The translations under genes and the position numbers were made by a program. 64,000 bases of DNA from Clostridiales bacterium (GTDB lineage: Bacteria > Bacillota > Clostridia > Oscillospirales > Acutalibacteraceae). How positions within the stretch are numbered: the stretch's first letter is position 1; every line of letters starts with the position of its first letter. The stretch lies in assembly GCA_019416455.1 (NCBI GenBank), contig DXXG01000016.1:1-64000 (forward strand), given 5' to 3'. The notes below the pieces were generated by a model, which searched no databases, was not told the origin of the DNA, and worked only from the letters and a program-made list of their open reading frames with translations. Of the stretch, positions 16,911 to 25,135 are shown piece by piece.

Positions 16911-16923
16911 CTTTCTGAACCTT

Positions 16924-16952
16924 AGTATAATACCCCCTGTGGGTATTGTCAA
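16924..16952 (-). promoter_or_regulatory. csoR-copA promoter with CsoR operator filling the spacer
   Basis: Minus strand TTGACA (16947-16952), exactly 17 bp, TATACT (16924-16929). The spacer (16930-16946) is entirely the CsoR-type box ATACCC-ACAGG-GGGTAT, so repressor binding would block RNA polymerase directly. Confidence 0.88.
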
Positions 16953-17058
16953 TAGAGATGATGAAAAACATTTTTTTGAATTAAGACAATAGACTTATTC
17001 CGCTATTTTCCAAGCTATAAAATACCCCCTTACCCTATTATCACAGACAGACAAACCA

Positions 17059-17089
17059 AAGGGCCCGCCGCAAAACACGGCGAGCCCTT
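17059..17089 (-). terminator. Terminator after the cyclophilin-like lipoprotein gene
   Basis: 12-bp stem AAGGGCTCGCCG / CGGCGGGCCCTT (one mismatch) followed by TTGGTTTG; the T-run is weak. Confidence 0.6.
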
Positions 17090-17120
17090 AAAAGATATTC
17101 GTTGATTGAAACGCTTTCGC

Positions 17121-17711
17121 TTATTCTGTTACCACCTGAAAAGTCACTTCCACCCTCTCTCCATTCAAAGCTTGAGAAAGGCCTTCCGGTTCCCGTACAG
17201 TGGCAATGGGAGTATAGTTTCCTCCTTGGCTGTCCTCCTGATAGAAGAAACACAGCGTGCCGCTCCCCTTCAAAAGCAGCTCTCCCTCCTGGATGGAAGT
17301 ATACGTCTCTTCCGTTTGAGGCAAAACGCTAGGAAGATCAAAACGCTTGGAGACACCCTCTTGGTCGGTCATTTCCAAAGACATGGGAAGCATCTCTTCC
17401 AAAGCCTTAGCTGCTTCCGTATCCTGAAACTCCCCGTAAAAAACCTGCCCTCCCACATCGATCCTAAGGAGCGTTTCCCCAGTGGAAGAAACCACGCTCT
17501 CCACCGGCGAGGCCGTAGGTGAAGCTGTGGGTGAAGGAGAAGGGCTGGTCTGAAGAGCAGACTCAGGCGCGGTACTAACAGACTCGGACACAAGAGAGCT
17601 TTCCTTCACGGAGTTCTCTTTCTCCACGGTATTTTCCCGTTCTCCGCAAGCGGAAAAACTACAGGCCAGCATCACGGTTATCAAAACTGCTACGATCCGT
17701 TTGGTCAGCAT
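17121..17711 (-). CDS. Lipoprotein with a cyclophilin-like fold domain
   Basis: 196 aa. A signal peptide with lipobox candidates at LAC (residue 17) or SAC (22) points to a membrane-anchored exported protein. A Ser/Thr/Pro-rich spacer (residues 25-75) contains repeated SPTA-type units. The C-terminal 115 residues (LRIDVGGQVFYGEFQDTEAA... GGNYTPIATV) resemble the cyclophilin-like (Cyclophil_like) domain found in clostridial lipoproteins. Enzyme activity is unproven for the family. Start ATG with GGGAG. It is last in a three-gene run behind a secreted nuclease. Confidence 0.65.
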   Translation of the reverse strand: MLTKRIVAVLITVMLACSFSACGERENTVEKENSVKESSLVSESVSTAPESALQTSPSPSPTASPTASPVESVVSSTGETLLRIDVGGQVFYGEFQDTEAAKALEEMLPMSLEMTDQEGVSKRFDLPSVLPQTEETYTSIQEGELLLKGSGTLCFFYQEDSQGGNYTPIATVREPEGLSQALNGERVEVTFQVVTE

Positions 17712-17749
17712 GGTGTCACGTCTCCCTATCTAATACATTTTCTAACAGG

Positions 17750-18655
17750 CTATGGTTGGCAGCTGCCGCAGGGCTCGTACCCTTGGTCGATCAATTCTTC
17801 CCGTGTCCCGTAATAGTCCTCTTTGTTTTTCTCACTCATTGAGTCCACGGAAGAACAACTGGGAAGATGGAACTTGTGAGAATTCGTGTTGAGGATATAG
17901 TGTTCCTCTTCTCCATCCACCGCCTGACTCTCCTGTGAAGCGGAACTGGTTGATTCTCCGCTTTCCCAGCTGTCTCCGGTCGCGTAATCGATCTCCACTC
18001 CTGGCTGGACATTGTACACGTAGACATGGAAACAGATCCCTTCCCCATCGTCCTCCACGGACAAGGCCTCTATCTCCACACCTCGGGCTACCAGCTCGTC
18101 ACCCTGAAACACAGGCGTCACTCGATAGAGCACGTGATTCCCCGTTTCCTTGATGTAGTCCGCAGTCATGTTCTCAAAGGGAAGCATTCCCTCCACATTC
18201 AAATATCGGGTACCAGTGATAAGGTTTTCCTCGTTGGCGTTCTCTCCCGTCAACTGGAAACCGATCAAATGGCAGCGGTTGTACAGATAACCGCCGTCTA
18301 CAAAATCATATTCGGCAGTCTTCCAGCCTGTAGGACGGACTTCGCTGATGCTTTCCCGATCCTGAGTGGGCATCAGATCCTCCCCAATACAGGCAAACGC
18401 TGTCCCACACCTGCCTAAAGAATCCAAAGGACTGTACTGCTCAAAAGAACCCTGGGAAAGATCCTCTTCTGTAAACTCCGGCTGATTCCCGTTGAGTTCC
18501 ACATAGGGAAACCCGTCATAAGCAGGGATGTCCTCCAGGGAAACGACCGCCGGCTGAGAGGAAGTTTCAGAAGGAGAGATTTCCAACTGACATCCTGCCA
18601 TCAGCACAGAAAGGGCCAACAGTAGCGGTAATAGAACAAACAGACGTTTTCTCAA
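17750..18655 (-). CDS. DNA/RNA non-specific endonuclease lipoprotein (DNA-entry nuclease type)
   Basis: 301 aa from a TTG start with AAGGAGG 10 nt upstream. Signal peptide and lipobox LMAGC (Cys 21). The central domain (residues 55-225) matches the EndA/NucA-like family: YNRCHLIGFQLTGENANEENLITGTRYLN contains the expected catalytic-region His and downstream metal Asn. The C-terminus (YILNTNSHKFHLPSCSSV... CGSCQP) is an Ada-like Cys motif common in these proteins. It could serve DNA uptake or nutrient scavenging. The start overlaps the upstream stop by 4 bp. Confidence 0.8.
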   Translation of the reverse strand: MRKRLFVLLPLLLALSVLMAGCQLEISPSETSSQPAVVSLEDIPAYDGFPYVELNGNQPEFTEEDLSQGSFEQYSPLDSLGRCGTAFACIGEDLMPTQDRESISEVRPTGWKTAEYDFVDGGYLYNRCHLIGFQLTGENANEENLITGTRYLNVEGMLPFENMTADYIKETGNHVLYRVTPVFQGDELVARGVEIEALSVEDDGEGICFHVYVYNVQPGVEIDYATGDSWESGESTSSASQESQAVDGEEEHYILNTNSHKFHLPSCSSVDSMSEKNKEDYYGTREELIDQGYEPCGSCQP

Positions 18656-19059
18656 GGCTGATAGACCTCCTTTGTGATAGTTTCATGAGAATGGCCGGGA
18701 AAGTCTCTCCGGGATACAAGGTGCCATTCCATTTTCAGGTCAAGGTCCAGAGAAACGTCCGCTGGGTAGTGACGGTTCCATCGGTATACAGTTATGGATT
18801 GGATCTTGTCCTTCCAAGGTACCAGAGGAAGATCCTCCACGAAGCAGTGGGCCTCAAGCCCAGCGTTTTCCAGAAGTGCTTCCTCCACTTGAACCTGATC
18901 CCCATATTCTCGAAATAAACTCAAAGAAAAAGGACGGATCAACAACTGCCGCTCCTCCAAATTCTGGAATATATCCTCCAAAACTGTTCGATCCCTACTC
19001 TGCCGGCGATGATTGAACAACATCCCGTCCCGGTCATCCAGACAAAGAATCACATGCAC
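18652..19059 (-). CDS. Small conserved protein of unknown function
   Basis: 135 aa from GTG with GGAGGG 8 nt upstream. It begins VILCLDDRDGMLFNHRRQSRD, a stretch I recognise as conserved in small clostridial proteins, some of which are database-labelled ribonuclease Z without support; no metallo-beta-lactamase motif is present. No membrane segment or signal peptide, so it is cytoplasmic. Translationally coupled to the nuclease lipoprotein gene. Function unknown. Confidence 0.65.
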   Translation of the reverse strand: MHVILCLDDRDGMLFNHRRQSRDRTVLEDIFQNLEERQLLIRPFSLSLFREYGDQVQVEEALLENAGLEAHCFVEDLPLVPWKDKIQSITVYRWNRHYPADVSLDLDLKMEWHLVSRRDFPGHSHETITKEVYQP

Positions 19060-19131
19060 AGCGGCGTCCCTCCTTTCGTCGTTAGGAACTTACTTCAGTA
19101 TTATATCACAGGGTCCAGGCCTTCGCCAGCG

Positions 19132-19166
19132 AAAAAAGGGAGCCTGCCCACGGCAAGCCCCCTTTT
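19132..19166 (-). terminator. Terminator of the sipL-spoIVA-spoIVFB operon
   Basis: AAAAGGGGGCTTGCC / GGCAGGCTCCCTTTTTT imperfect stem with a terminal T-run on the minus strand, right at the protease stop codon. Confidence 0.75.
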
Positions 19167-19770
19167 ATCCGGAGAAGAGATCGCGTTTCAGTACCAGGTA
19201 AAGCATGAGATACAAACTCATGGCAAGCAAAGTGAAATTGTACCGCGTGCGGAGCAGGATCACAAACCCCAGCACTGCCATTGGCAGGAGCAACCCCAGA
19301 GAAACAGCGAAACACAGCTTATCTGCCCGTTCCCCATTCATATGGGCTCGTAGCAGAGCGTGGAACGCCATGCCTCCATCCATAGGCTCAATGGGCAGAC
19401 TGTGGAGCATTCCGAGCACCAAATTTGCTCCAAAGAATGGGTGTCCCTCCAGCCCTAAAAGGAGCATCCCACCGGCGCAGAGCAAATTGATTCCTGGCCC
19501 CGCGAAAGACACTAAAGCCATCTGACCGTAGGAAAGAAGTTTCTCCCTGTTGGGAACCATGCGGCACCCTAAAGCGGTAAGTTTTACGAGAGCAGGAGGC
19601 GCCCCCAGCAGAAACATCAGAAGAATGTGAGCTGCTTCATGGCAGGCTGCCGCCGCCAGAAAATAGGCGCTGCTTCCAGCCCCAAGAAAGAGACAGCAAA
19701 AGGCCACCAATGCGAAACAGGAAAATCCCACATAGACACGGCAGCCTCTTACAGAAAAGGAAAGGATCAT
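19165..19770 (-). CDS. spoIVFB: Site-2 metalloprotease, SpoIVFB-like (M50)
   Basis: 201 aa from the ATG at 19770, which overlaps the upstream stop as ATGA; a TTG at 19800 is less likely. Several membrane segments; the zinc motif HEAAH near residue 44 and the distal Asp in PIEPMDGG near 130 are both present. SpoIVFB cleaves pro-sigma-K in the mother cell. The size and position beside spoIVA and a small membrane protein suggest the SpoIVFB role, but other S2P proteases cannot be excluded. Confidence 0.75.
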   Translation of the reverse strand: MILSFSVRGCRVYVGFSCFALVAFCCLFLGAGSSAYFLAAAACHEAAHILLMFLLGAPPALVKLTALGCRMVPNREKLLSYGQMALVSFAGPGINLLCAGGMLLLGLEGHPFFGANLVLGMLHSLPIEPMDGGMAFHALLRAHMNGERADKLCFAVSLGLLLPMAVLGFVILLRTRYNFTLLAMSLYLMLYLVLKRDLFSG

Positions 19771-20108
19771 ACACGCTGGAGAGAAGCGTCTGTCTCCCAA
19801 GCGGCAGGACTGGGAGTGGGCTCAGGAGACACGGAAGGAGTGGGAGACGGCGATGGGGCCGTTCCCTCCCATTCCGGCAGCTGGATCTCCTGGGACGCTT
19901 CCTGATGATACCACTCCTCAAACGTCTTATAGATGGGGGAATCGGAGTAGCGTAGGACAAGCAGCGCTACCAACGCTATCAGGCACAAAGCGGCCTGCAT
20001 CAAAGGGACCCCGCTGGAATTTCCGCTTTCCGGCTCCGGAAAGAGAGTATCCTCCTCTTCTTCCAACCCTAGCTCTTCGATCTCCTGAAGTTTTTCCAGA
20101 TCCTGCAT
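19767..20108 (-). CDS. Single-pass membrane protein, possible SpoIVFA counterpart
   Basis: 113 aa. An acidic N-terminus (EIEELGLEEEEDT) is followed by one transmembrane segment near residues 36-53 (AALCLIALVALLVL) and an outer part of about 60 residues ending in a Pro/Ser-rich tail (PSPSPTPSVSPEPTPSP). Bacillus SpoIVFA also has one membrane helix and precedes spoIVFB, but its M23-like domain is missing here. The role as an anchor or inhibitor of the protease is inference from gene order and the 4-bp overlap. Confidence 0.5.
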   Translation of the reverse strand: MQDLEKLQEIEELGLEEEEDTLFPEPESGNSSGVPLMQAALCLIALVALLVLRYSDSPIYKTFEEWYHQEASQEIQLPEWEGTAPSPSPTPSVSPEPTPSPAAWETDASLQRV

Positions 20109-20111
20109 AGC

Positions 20112-21587
20112 TTACAAAATGATGCACAACAGGCCGCTGCACCCGTCGTTGATGACCCGCTCGATAGTCTCCCGCACCTTTTCCCGAGCGTCCACGGGCA
20201 TACGGTACAGCTTGTTGTGAAGCCCCTCATTCACCAGAGAATGAAGGGATTTCCCAAAGATGTTAGACTCCCAGATAGCCACCGGGTTTTCCTCGAATTC
20301 CTTGAGCAGGTACATCACCAGCTCCTCCGACTGCTGCTCGGACCCTACAATGGGAGTGATCTCTGTATGAATCTGAGTCTTCATCATGTGTATGGAAGGC
20401 GCCGTGGCTTTCAGGCGGATGCCGTACTTGCCGTTCTGTTTCAGGATCTGGGGTTCTTCCAGCGTCAGCTCCTCCACATCAGGCATAACGATTCCGTATC
20501 CTGTCTGCTGCACATCCTCGTAAGCCTGCCGAAGTTTTTGGAACTGTTGTTTGATGGCTGTCATCTCCACCAGCTGTGCCATCAACTCCGAGTCGTCCTG
20601 GATCTCGATCCCGGTTTTCTCGCTGAGGATCTTGTAGAACAGAGACTGATCGAACACCAGTTCCGCTCTTCCCTGGCCGCTGCCTAAATCGATGCGCCGG
20701 ACATTGACCGCCTTCACTGATTCGCAGACCTTCAAGCTTTCCAACATGCCCTTGACTTGGCACATTTTCTGGATGCCGCAGGAGTCCCGCAGCGCGGCAA
20801 GCACTCCGGAAAGGAGCCAGTGATCCGACTCCAGAGACGTGACCCATCCGGGAAGATCCAGAGCCACCTCGCGAACAGGGAACTGATACAGCAGACTTGC
20901 GATGATATCCCGGATATCCTGCTCGGTGATGTCAATACAGTTCACAGGCAGCACAGGGATACCGTACTTCTCTCCCAAACGGGCAGCCAGGTCCTGGGAT
21001 TCCGGGCTCTCCGGGTAAACACAGTTGAGAAGCATCACAAAGGGACGACCGGTTTGGTTCAGTTCCTCGATGACCCGTTCTTCCGCTTCCTCGTACTCTT
21101 CCCGAGGAATATCGCTGATGCTTCCGTCAGTGGTAATCACCAACCCAATGGTGGAATGTTCCGTGATTACCTTCTTTGTGCCGATCTCAGCCGCCATATT
21201 GAAGGGGATGGGCTCCTCGTACCAGGGAGTGCGCACCATCCTGGGCTGGTCCTCCTCGATGTAACCGATAGCACTAGGCACAATGTAGCCCACACAGTCG
21301 ATCATTCGCACCCGGAAGGAAGCGTCCTCGTCGATCTGAACGTCCACCGCCTGCTCAGGGATGAACTTAGGCTCCGTGGTCATGATGGTACGACCCGCAG
21401 AAGACTGAGGCAGCTCATCAATGGCTCGCTCCCTCTGCATACCGTCGGGGATATGGGGGATCACCACTGTGTCCATGAATTTTTTGATGAAGGTGGATTT
21501 CCCCGTACGCACCGGTCCTACCACCCCGATGTAGATTTCTCCGTTGGTGCGGTCCTGTATGTCCTTGTAAACGTTGAATCCTTCCAT
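20112..21587 (-). CDS. spoIVA: Stage IV sporulation protein A
   Basis: 491 aa, the standard length. SpoIVA is the ATPase that polymerises on the outer forespore membrane as the basement of the coat. The N-terminus NGEIYIGVVGPVRTGKST holds the Walker A motif; TTEPKFIPEQA and DCVGYIVPSA contain the switch-like and Walker B regions. The C-terminal end CSGLLCIIL binds SpoVM in Bacillus. sipL lies just upstream (29-bp gap), and spoVM is 1.7 kb upstream in a separate unit. Confidence 0.98.
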   Translation of the reverse strand: MEGFNVYKDIQDRTNGEIYIGVVGPVRTGKSTFIKKFMDTVVIPHIPDGMQRERAIDELPQSSAGRTIMTTEPKFIPEQAVDVQIDEDASFRVRMIDCVGYIVPSAIGYIEEDQPRMVRTPWYEEPIPFNMAAEIGTKKVITEHSTIGLVITTDGSISDIPREEYEEAEERVIEELNQTGRPFVMLLNCVYPESPESQDLAARLGEKYGIPVLPVNCIDITEQDIRDIIASLLYQFPVREVALDLPGWVTSLESDHWLLSGVLAALRDSCGIQKMCQVKGMLESLKVCESVKAVNVRRIDLGSGQGRAELVFDQSLFYKILSEKTGIEIQDDSELMAQLVEMTAIKQQFQKLRQAYEDVQQTGYGIVMPDVEELTLEEPQILKQNGKYGIRLKATAPSIHMMKTQIHTEITPIVGSEQQSEELVMYLLKEFEENPVAIWESNIFGKSLHSLVNEGLHNKLYRMPVDAREKVRETIERVINDGCSGLLCIIL

Positions 21588-21616
21588 ATTCTACCTCTCT
21601 ACCGCAAATGTTGTCT

Positions 21617-23149
21617 TCATCGGTTGCAGATGATCAAAGGCCGGGGCTCGGGCAACACATCGTCGTACAGGTCGTTTTGTTCCCGTAGGTCAGAAAGCAG
21701 AGCCCGATGGTTTTTAGCGATATCCCAGAGTCGTTCCCCCGCAGACGCGTAATAAACCAGCAGCTGGGGCTCGTGAGGGTATGCTTTGGCGTCTTCGCCC
21801 ATCCCGGCGGAAGCCAGATATTTGACTGTCTCCCGGCTGTATATCAGGCTGGATACCCAGGTCTCCACCGAAGCCTCTACCGTATTCTTGTCGGCGATAC
21901 GGTATTCCCACAGATCCGTCAAAGATATGGTATCGCTGCGCTTCCCATGAGAACTTTCCAGTTCCGTGGTAAAGGTATTGTCGAAGGTCTTTTCCAGGTA
22001 CAGAATCCTCCCGGAAGCACCCCGATACAACATGCAGATGGTATACCGCACACGGTAAGTCAGCTTCCCATCCTCACAAGAGGACTGGACATTTTCCTGC
22101 TCACACCACAAATCCACCACCTTTTGGATCTCCTCCTCGGTAATGGTGAGGGAACACTTCTTTTTCAAGACCTCCGTGTAGATCTCCTGGGCTTCCAGCA
22201 GGGAACTTTGGGCGTATTTCAATTCCAAGGGTCCCTGGATGGAGTAGGCGTCATCGATCATCTCCACCTCGCAAGGCTGATACAGGAAGGCTGTGAGGAA
22301 CACTTTCACAGACACATCCGCGCTGGTATATTCACCCACATCATCCTCTCGAGGCTGGATGCGGCTTTCCCCGGCGGTGACTCGCAAGTCACAGAGGCAA
22401 TCCTCCCCCGCTCCCCCGCATTCGATGACTTGGTTAAAGTCCAAGGATGCGGACATTTTTTCCAACGCCCCATCCACCGACGACAGATACAGGAAGGAGA
22501 TATCCGCCCGCCCGCTCACCGAAAGCTGTCCCTGGGCCAGCTTGCAGTCTGTGGCTCGGCAGTTCACTTCCTTGCGGATGATACTCTCCATGGGAGGCTT
22601 GCCATTTTTTAAGGGAAGCCGGTCCTCTATGGAAAAAGAATGACTGATGGCGTTCACCGCTTGGGATGCCCGGCAATGCCTGCCCCGCTTTTCGATCCCA
22701 TCACCTTCCAGACCACAAGTGATCTTTTCCTGCCGCTGCGTCACCGCAAGCACTTTCAGATTGACTGCCATATGCAGGTCCAGACGTCTGGCGTTGACTG
22801 CCCGGCAGGTCATATGCTCCACCGCTGCCCGGACCCAAGCTACGGCAGAACCCTCCGTGCTTTTCAGCTTGATGGACGCGGAAAACTCCTTGGTAAAGTC
22901 GCAGCATTTCAGGGCGTCCCCCTTGGGGTCCAGGTATAACACCCGGATGTCGCACACGCCCTCACACCGCAGGGTATCTTCGCTGATGCCATAAGAAATG
23001 ATCTCCGGTACCACCCTGCATTTGAGCACCTTCTGAATATCCGCGCAGTAATCAGGAAGGTTGTACTCGGTATCTATGGGCACCTCGTAAGAGCCGTCGA
23101 ATACGGGGTCGAAATAATCGTGTGGCTGAGTCTTTCGCTTTGCCTGCAT
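21617..23149 (-). CDS. sipL: SipL-like SPOCS/DUF3794 and LysM protein
   Basis: 510 aa from the ATG at 23149 with AAAGGAGAGG; the frame extends to 23377 across a terminator, so the longer form is rejected. It contains repeated DUF3794/SPOCS units: one near residues 30-150 (PDYCADIQKVLKCRV), others near 180-300 and 330-440. The last 50 residues form a LysM-like domain (YASAGERLWDIAKNH). SipL binds SpoIVA through its LysM domain in Clostridioides difficile; direct adjacency to spoIVA here supports the call. Confidence 0.88.
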   Translation of the reverse strand: MQAKRKTQPHDYFDPVFDGSYEVPIDTEYNLPDYCADIQKVLKCRVVPEIISYGISEDTLRCEGVCDIRVLYLDPKGDALKCCDFTKEFSASIKLKSTEGSAVAWVRAAVEHMTCRAVNARRLDLHMAVNLKVLAVTQRQEKITCGLEGDGIEKRGRHCRASQAVNAISHSFSIEDRLPLKNGKPPMESIIRKEVNCRATDCKLAQGQLSVSGRADISFLYLSSVDGALEKMSASLDFNQVIECGGAGEDCLCDLRVTAGESRIQPREDDVGEYTSADVSVKVFLTAFLYQPCEVEMIDDAYSIQGPLELKYAQSSLLEAQEIYTEVLKKKCSLTITEEEIQKVVDLWCEQENVQSSCEDGKLTYRVRYTICMLYRGASGRILYLEKTFDNTFTTELESSHGKRSDTISLTDLWEYRIADKNTVEASVETWVSSLIYSRETVKYLASAGMGEDAKAYPHEPQLLVYYASAGERLWDIAKNHRALLSDLREQNDLYDDVLPEPRPLIICNR

Positions 23150-23208
23150 ACTGATCCTCTCCTTTGCTGTTCTTACCCCATATCTATGCGCGGGACAGGA
23201 GAATATGC

Positions 23209-23252
23209 GAAAAAGGCGCCCGCTGGGGACATTCCCCGGCAGACGCCTTTCT
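23209..23252 (-). terminator. Terminator of the yicC-to-spoVM operon
   Basis: Long stem GGCGTCTGCCGGGGA / TCCCCAGCGGGCGCC with a 3-nt loop, then CTTTTTCG on the minus strand, just after the spoVM stop. Confidence 0.85.
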
Positions 23253-23265
23253 CTTATGTTGGTTT

Positions 23266-23355
23266 TTACGGTTCTTCGATCTTTCGGATGCCATAGAGCT
23301 TCCGCAGAAACATACCCAAAAAGCCTTTTCGCTTCTCGATCACAACTACCTTCAT
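23266..23355 (-). CDS. spoVM: Stage V sporulation protein M (tiny amphipathic coat anchor)
   Basis: 29 aa: MKVVVIEKRKGFLGMFLRKL followed by YGIRKIEEP. Pattern and length match SpoVM (Bacillus 26 aa: MK...I...KFLGG...R...G...K). The FLG, Arg 18 and Gly 22 positions align, with an amphipathic helix from residue 11 on. SpoVM recognises the curved forespore membrane and recruits SpoIVA. GGGAGG site spaced 8 nt; ATG overlaps the upstream stop as ATGA. The proline 9 of Bacillus is replaced by Arg. Placed between two coat-basement genes and a long housekeeping operon. Confidence 0.82.
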   Translation of the reverse strand: MKVVVIEKRKGFLGMFLRKLYGIRKIEEP

Positions 23356-23579
23356 CGCCCTTGCCTCCCGTTTCCACAGCGTAGTAACGAAAACCCCAGG
23401 GCTACCAAGATCACCGCGGAAAGAAACAAGGTGAGCCCCACGGGGCAAAAACAGGAAAGGGACATTCCCAAGCCAAAACAGACCGCGTACATACACCTGT
23501 TCTGACGATTTTTAAAACAAGAGCAATCACAGCGCATCACGTAACATCGACCTTTCCCTTTGCCGGTTTTCTCGTTCAT
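23352..23579 (-). CDS. Small Cys-rich single-pass membrane protein
   Basis: 75 aa, or 61 aa from ATG at 23537, which has a better-placed AAAGG. The N-terminal half holds Cys residues (CDCSCFKNRQNRC), followed by a hydrophobic stretch of about 35 residues with PVGLTLFLSAVILVALGF that may form one or two helices. Not recognised. It is coupled to spoVM by an ATGA overlap, so it is likely expressed with it. Confidence 0.5.
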   Translation of the reverse strand: MNEKTGKGKGRCYVMRCDCSCFKNRQNRCMYAVCFGLGMSLSCFCPVGLTLFLSAVILVALGFSLLRCGNGRQGR

Positions 23580-23609
23580 TAACCAGTATATCCAAAGGGA
23601 AAAAATGTG

Positions 23610-24254
23610 TTACTCCTGGTACACCACGATCAGCGCAGTACCAGAATGGACACGGATCTCCGCCGTGTCGCCCACAATGCTGTTGCTCACTCCCATGAGT
23701 GCACCGCCGCTGGTAAGGGTCTCGTGGTCCAGGGGGTATAGCAGTCCCCGGTAAGTTACCGTGCAACTGGAATCCCCAAAGGGGAACACAGAGACCGTAG
23801 CTCCTTTCATCTCCGTCAGGCGGAGAAGACTGTCCCGGATAAGGAACACTTTCGTGTGTTCGTCGGCGATGACTCCATGCCCGCTGTGCTCCCGAATAAA
23901 CTGAAGCACTTCCAGGTTCGCCAGAGAGTGGTCAAAACGAGGTCCACCCAGACAACCCAACAGCAAAAAGCTGCGGAACCCTTTGGCAAAACCTTTCATT
24001 ACCGCGTACATGGTGTCAGTCACATCTTTCTCCACGGGGAGAGTGACCACCTTGCGGCTTTTCTGCGGCGGAGCCTTAGTGGAATCAAAATCCCCAACGA
24101 TCAGGTCAGGGGCGATATGATACTTCACCGCGGTCTCATAACCGCCGTCAGCGCAGATGACGTAGTATTTTTCCGGATCAAACTCCTGGAAAATCGCTTC
24201 ACTCTCAATGGGCGAGGCACCAATGATCATACATTCTTGTTTTTTTGTTGCCAT
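23610..24254 (-). CDS. thiN: Thiamine diphosphokinase
   Basis: 214 aa from the ATG at 24254 (AAAGG site); the frame runs to 24389 but inside rsgA. Converts thiamine to thiamine diphosphate with ATP. Family motifs: ICADGGYETA near residue 33, LIVGDFDSTK near 50 and GCLGGPRFDHSLANLEVL near 100. Starts 28 bp inside rsgA, typical of the rsgA-(rpe)-thiN order; rpe, usually between them, is missing. Confidence 0.93.
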   Translation of the reverse strand: MATKKQECMIIGASPIESEAIFQEFDPEKYYVICADGGYETAVKYHIAPDLIVGDFDSTKAPPQKSRKVVTLPVEKDVTDTMYAVMKGFAKGFRSFLLLGCLGGPRFDHSLANLEVLQFIREHSGHGVIADEHTKVFLIRDSLLRLTEMKGATVSVFPFGDSSCTVTYRGLLYPLDHETLTSGGALMGVSNSIVGDTAEIRVHSGTALIVVYQE

Positions 24255-25135
24255 TGCTTGACATCCTTTACCTCTTGATACATGGAACAATAACTCTCGT
24301 GGCGTGAGCGGGAAATCTTGCCCTCCTCCACTGCCTGGAGAATGGCACAGCCTTTCTCGCAGGTGTGAGAACAGGAGGTGAACTGGCACTCTCCCAGGTA
24401 GGGAAGAAATTCACGAAACCCATATACCAGCTTCTCTTTATCCGTCAGCCGGTACCGCTCGATATCGAAGGTGGAAAAACCCGGAGTGTCAGCCACATAG
24501 CCGCCGTCTTCCAGTTTGTATAGCTCCACCTCACGGGTAGTGTGCCGGCCACGGCCCAGCTTTTGGCTGATTTCACCCGTCTTAAGCTGGAATTCCGGGA
24601 ACAGAGCATTGAGCAGGCTGGATTTTCCTACACCGGAATTCCCGGTGAAAGCGGAGATCTTTCCCCGCAGCAATTCCCGAACTTGGTCCACCCCCTGGCC
24701 AGTGACGGAAGACACCACCAAACAGGGCACGCCAGCTAAGTCGTAGACTGCTTTCAGCTGTGCTCCGTCCTCCAGGTCTGTTTTCGTCAACACCAGAACA
24801 GGCTGGATCTCCTCCATCTCTGCCACAGCGATGGTTTTGTCAATAATCAAAGGTTCTGGGAAAGGATGACGCAGGGACGCCACGATGAACAGCTGATCGA
24901 TATTGGCAATGGGAGGCCTCACCAAGAAATTTCTTCGGGGCAGGATCTCCTCCAAAGCGCCTGTGCCGTCCTCTTCTCCGGTGATGCGGACCCGGTCGCC
25001 CGCATAAGGGGAGATCCGTTCCTTTCGAAACTTTCCTCGGGCAGTACAAGTGTAAAAGCCCTCAGAAGTCTCCACGGTGTAAAAGCCACCGATGCCCTTG
25101 CGCACTAAACCTTCCAAGTGTTTCGGCTCTGTCAC
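24227..25135 (-). CDS. rsgA: Ribosome small subunit-dependent GTPase A
   Basis: 302 aa. A late 30S assembly GTPase. An N-terminal OB-fold is followed by the circularly permuted GTPase: G4 TKTDLE near residue 118, G1 GNSGVGKSS near 168, G3 DTPGFS near 215, and the C-terminal zinc site CQFTSCSHTCEKGC near 250. The start overlaps the end of prkC by 4 bp. Confidence 0.97.
   Translation of the reverse strand: MTEPKHLEGLVRKGIGGFYTVETSEGFYTCTARGKFRKERISPYAGDRVRITGEEDGTGALEEILPRRNFLVRPPIANIDQLFIVASLRHPFPEPLIIDKTIAVAEMEEIQPVLVLTKTDLEDGAQLKAVYDLAGVPCLVVSSVTGQGVDQVRELLRGKISAFTGNSGVGKSSLLNALFPEFQLKTGEISQKLGRGRHTTREVELYKLEDGGYVADTPGFSTFDIERYRLTDKEKLVYGFREFLPYLGECQFTSCSHTCEKGCAILQAVEEGKISRSRHESYCSMYQEVKDVKQWQQKNKNV

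Noticed and set aside
19635..19770. HEAAH motif could suggest a general peptidase or RseP
   Set aside because: No PDZ domain, and the small size with spoIVA context fits a SpoIVFB-type protease better.
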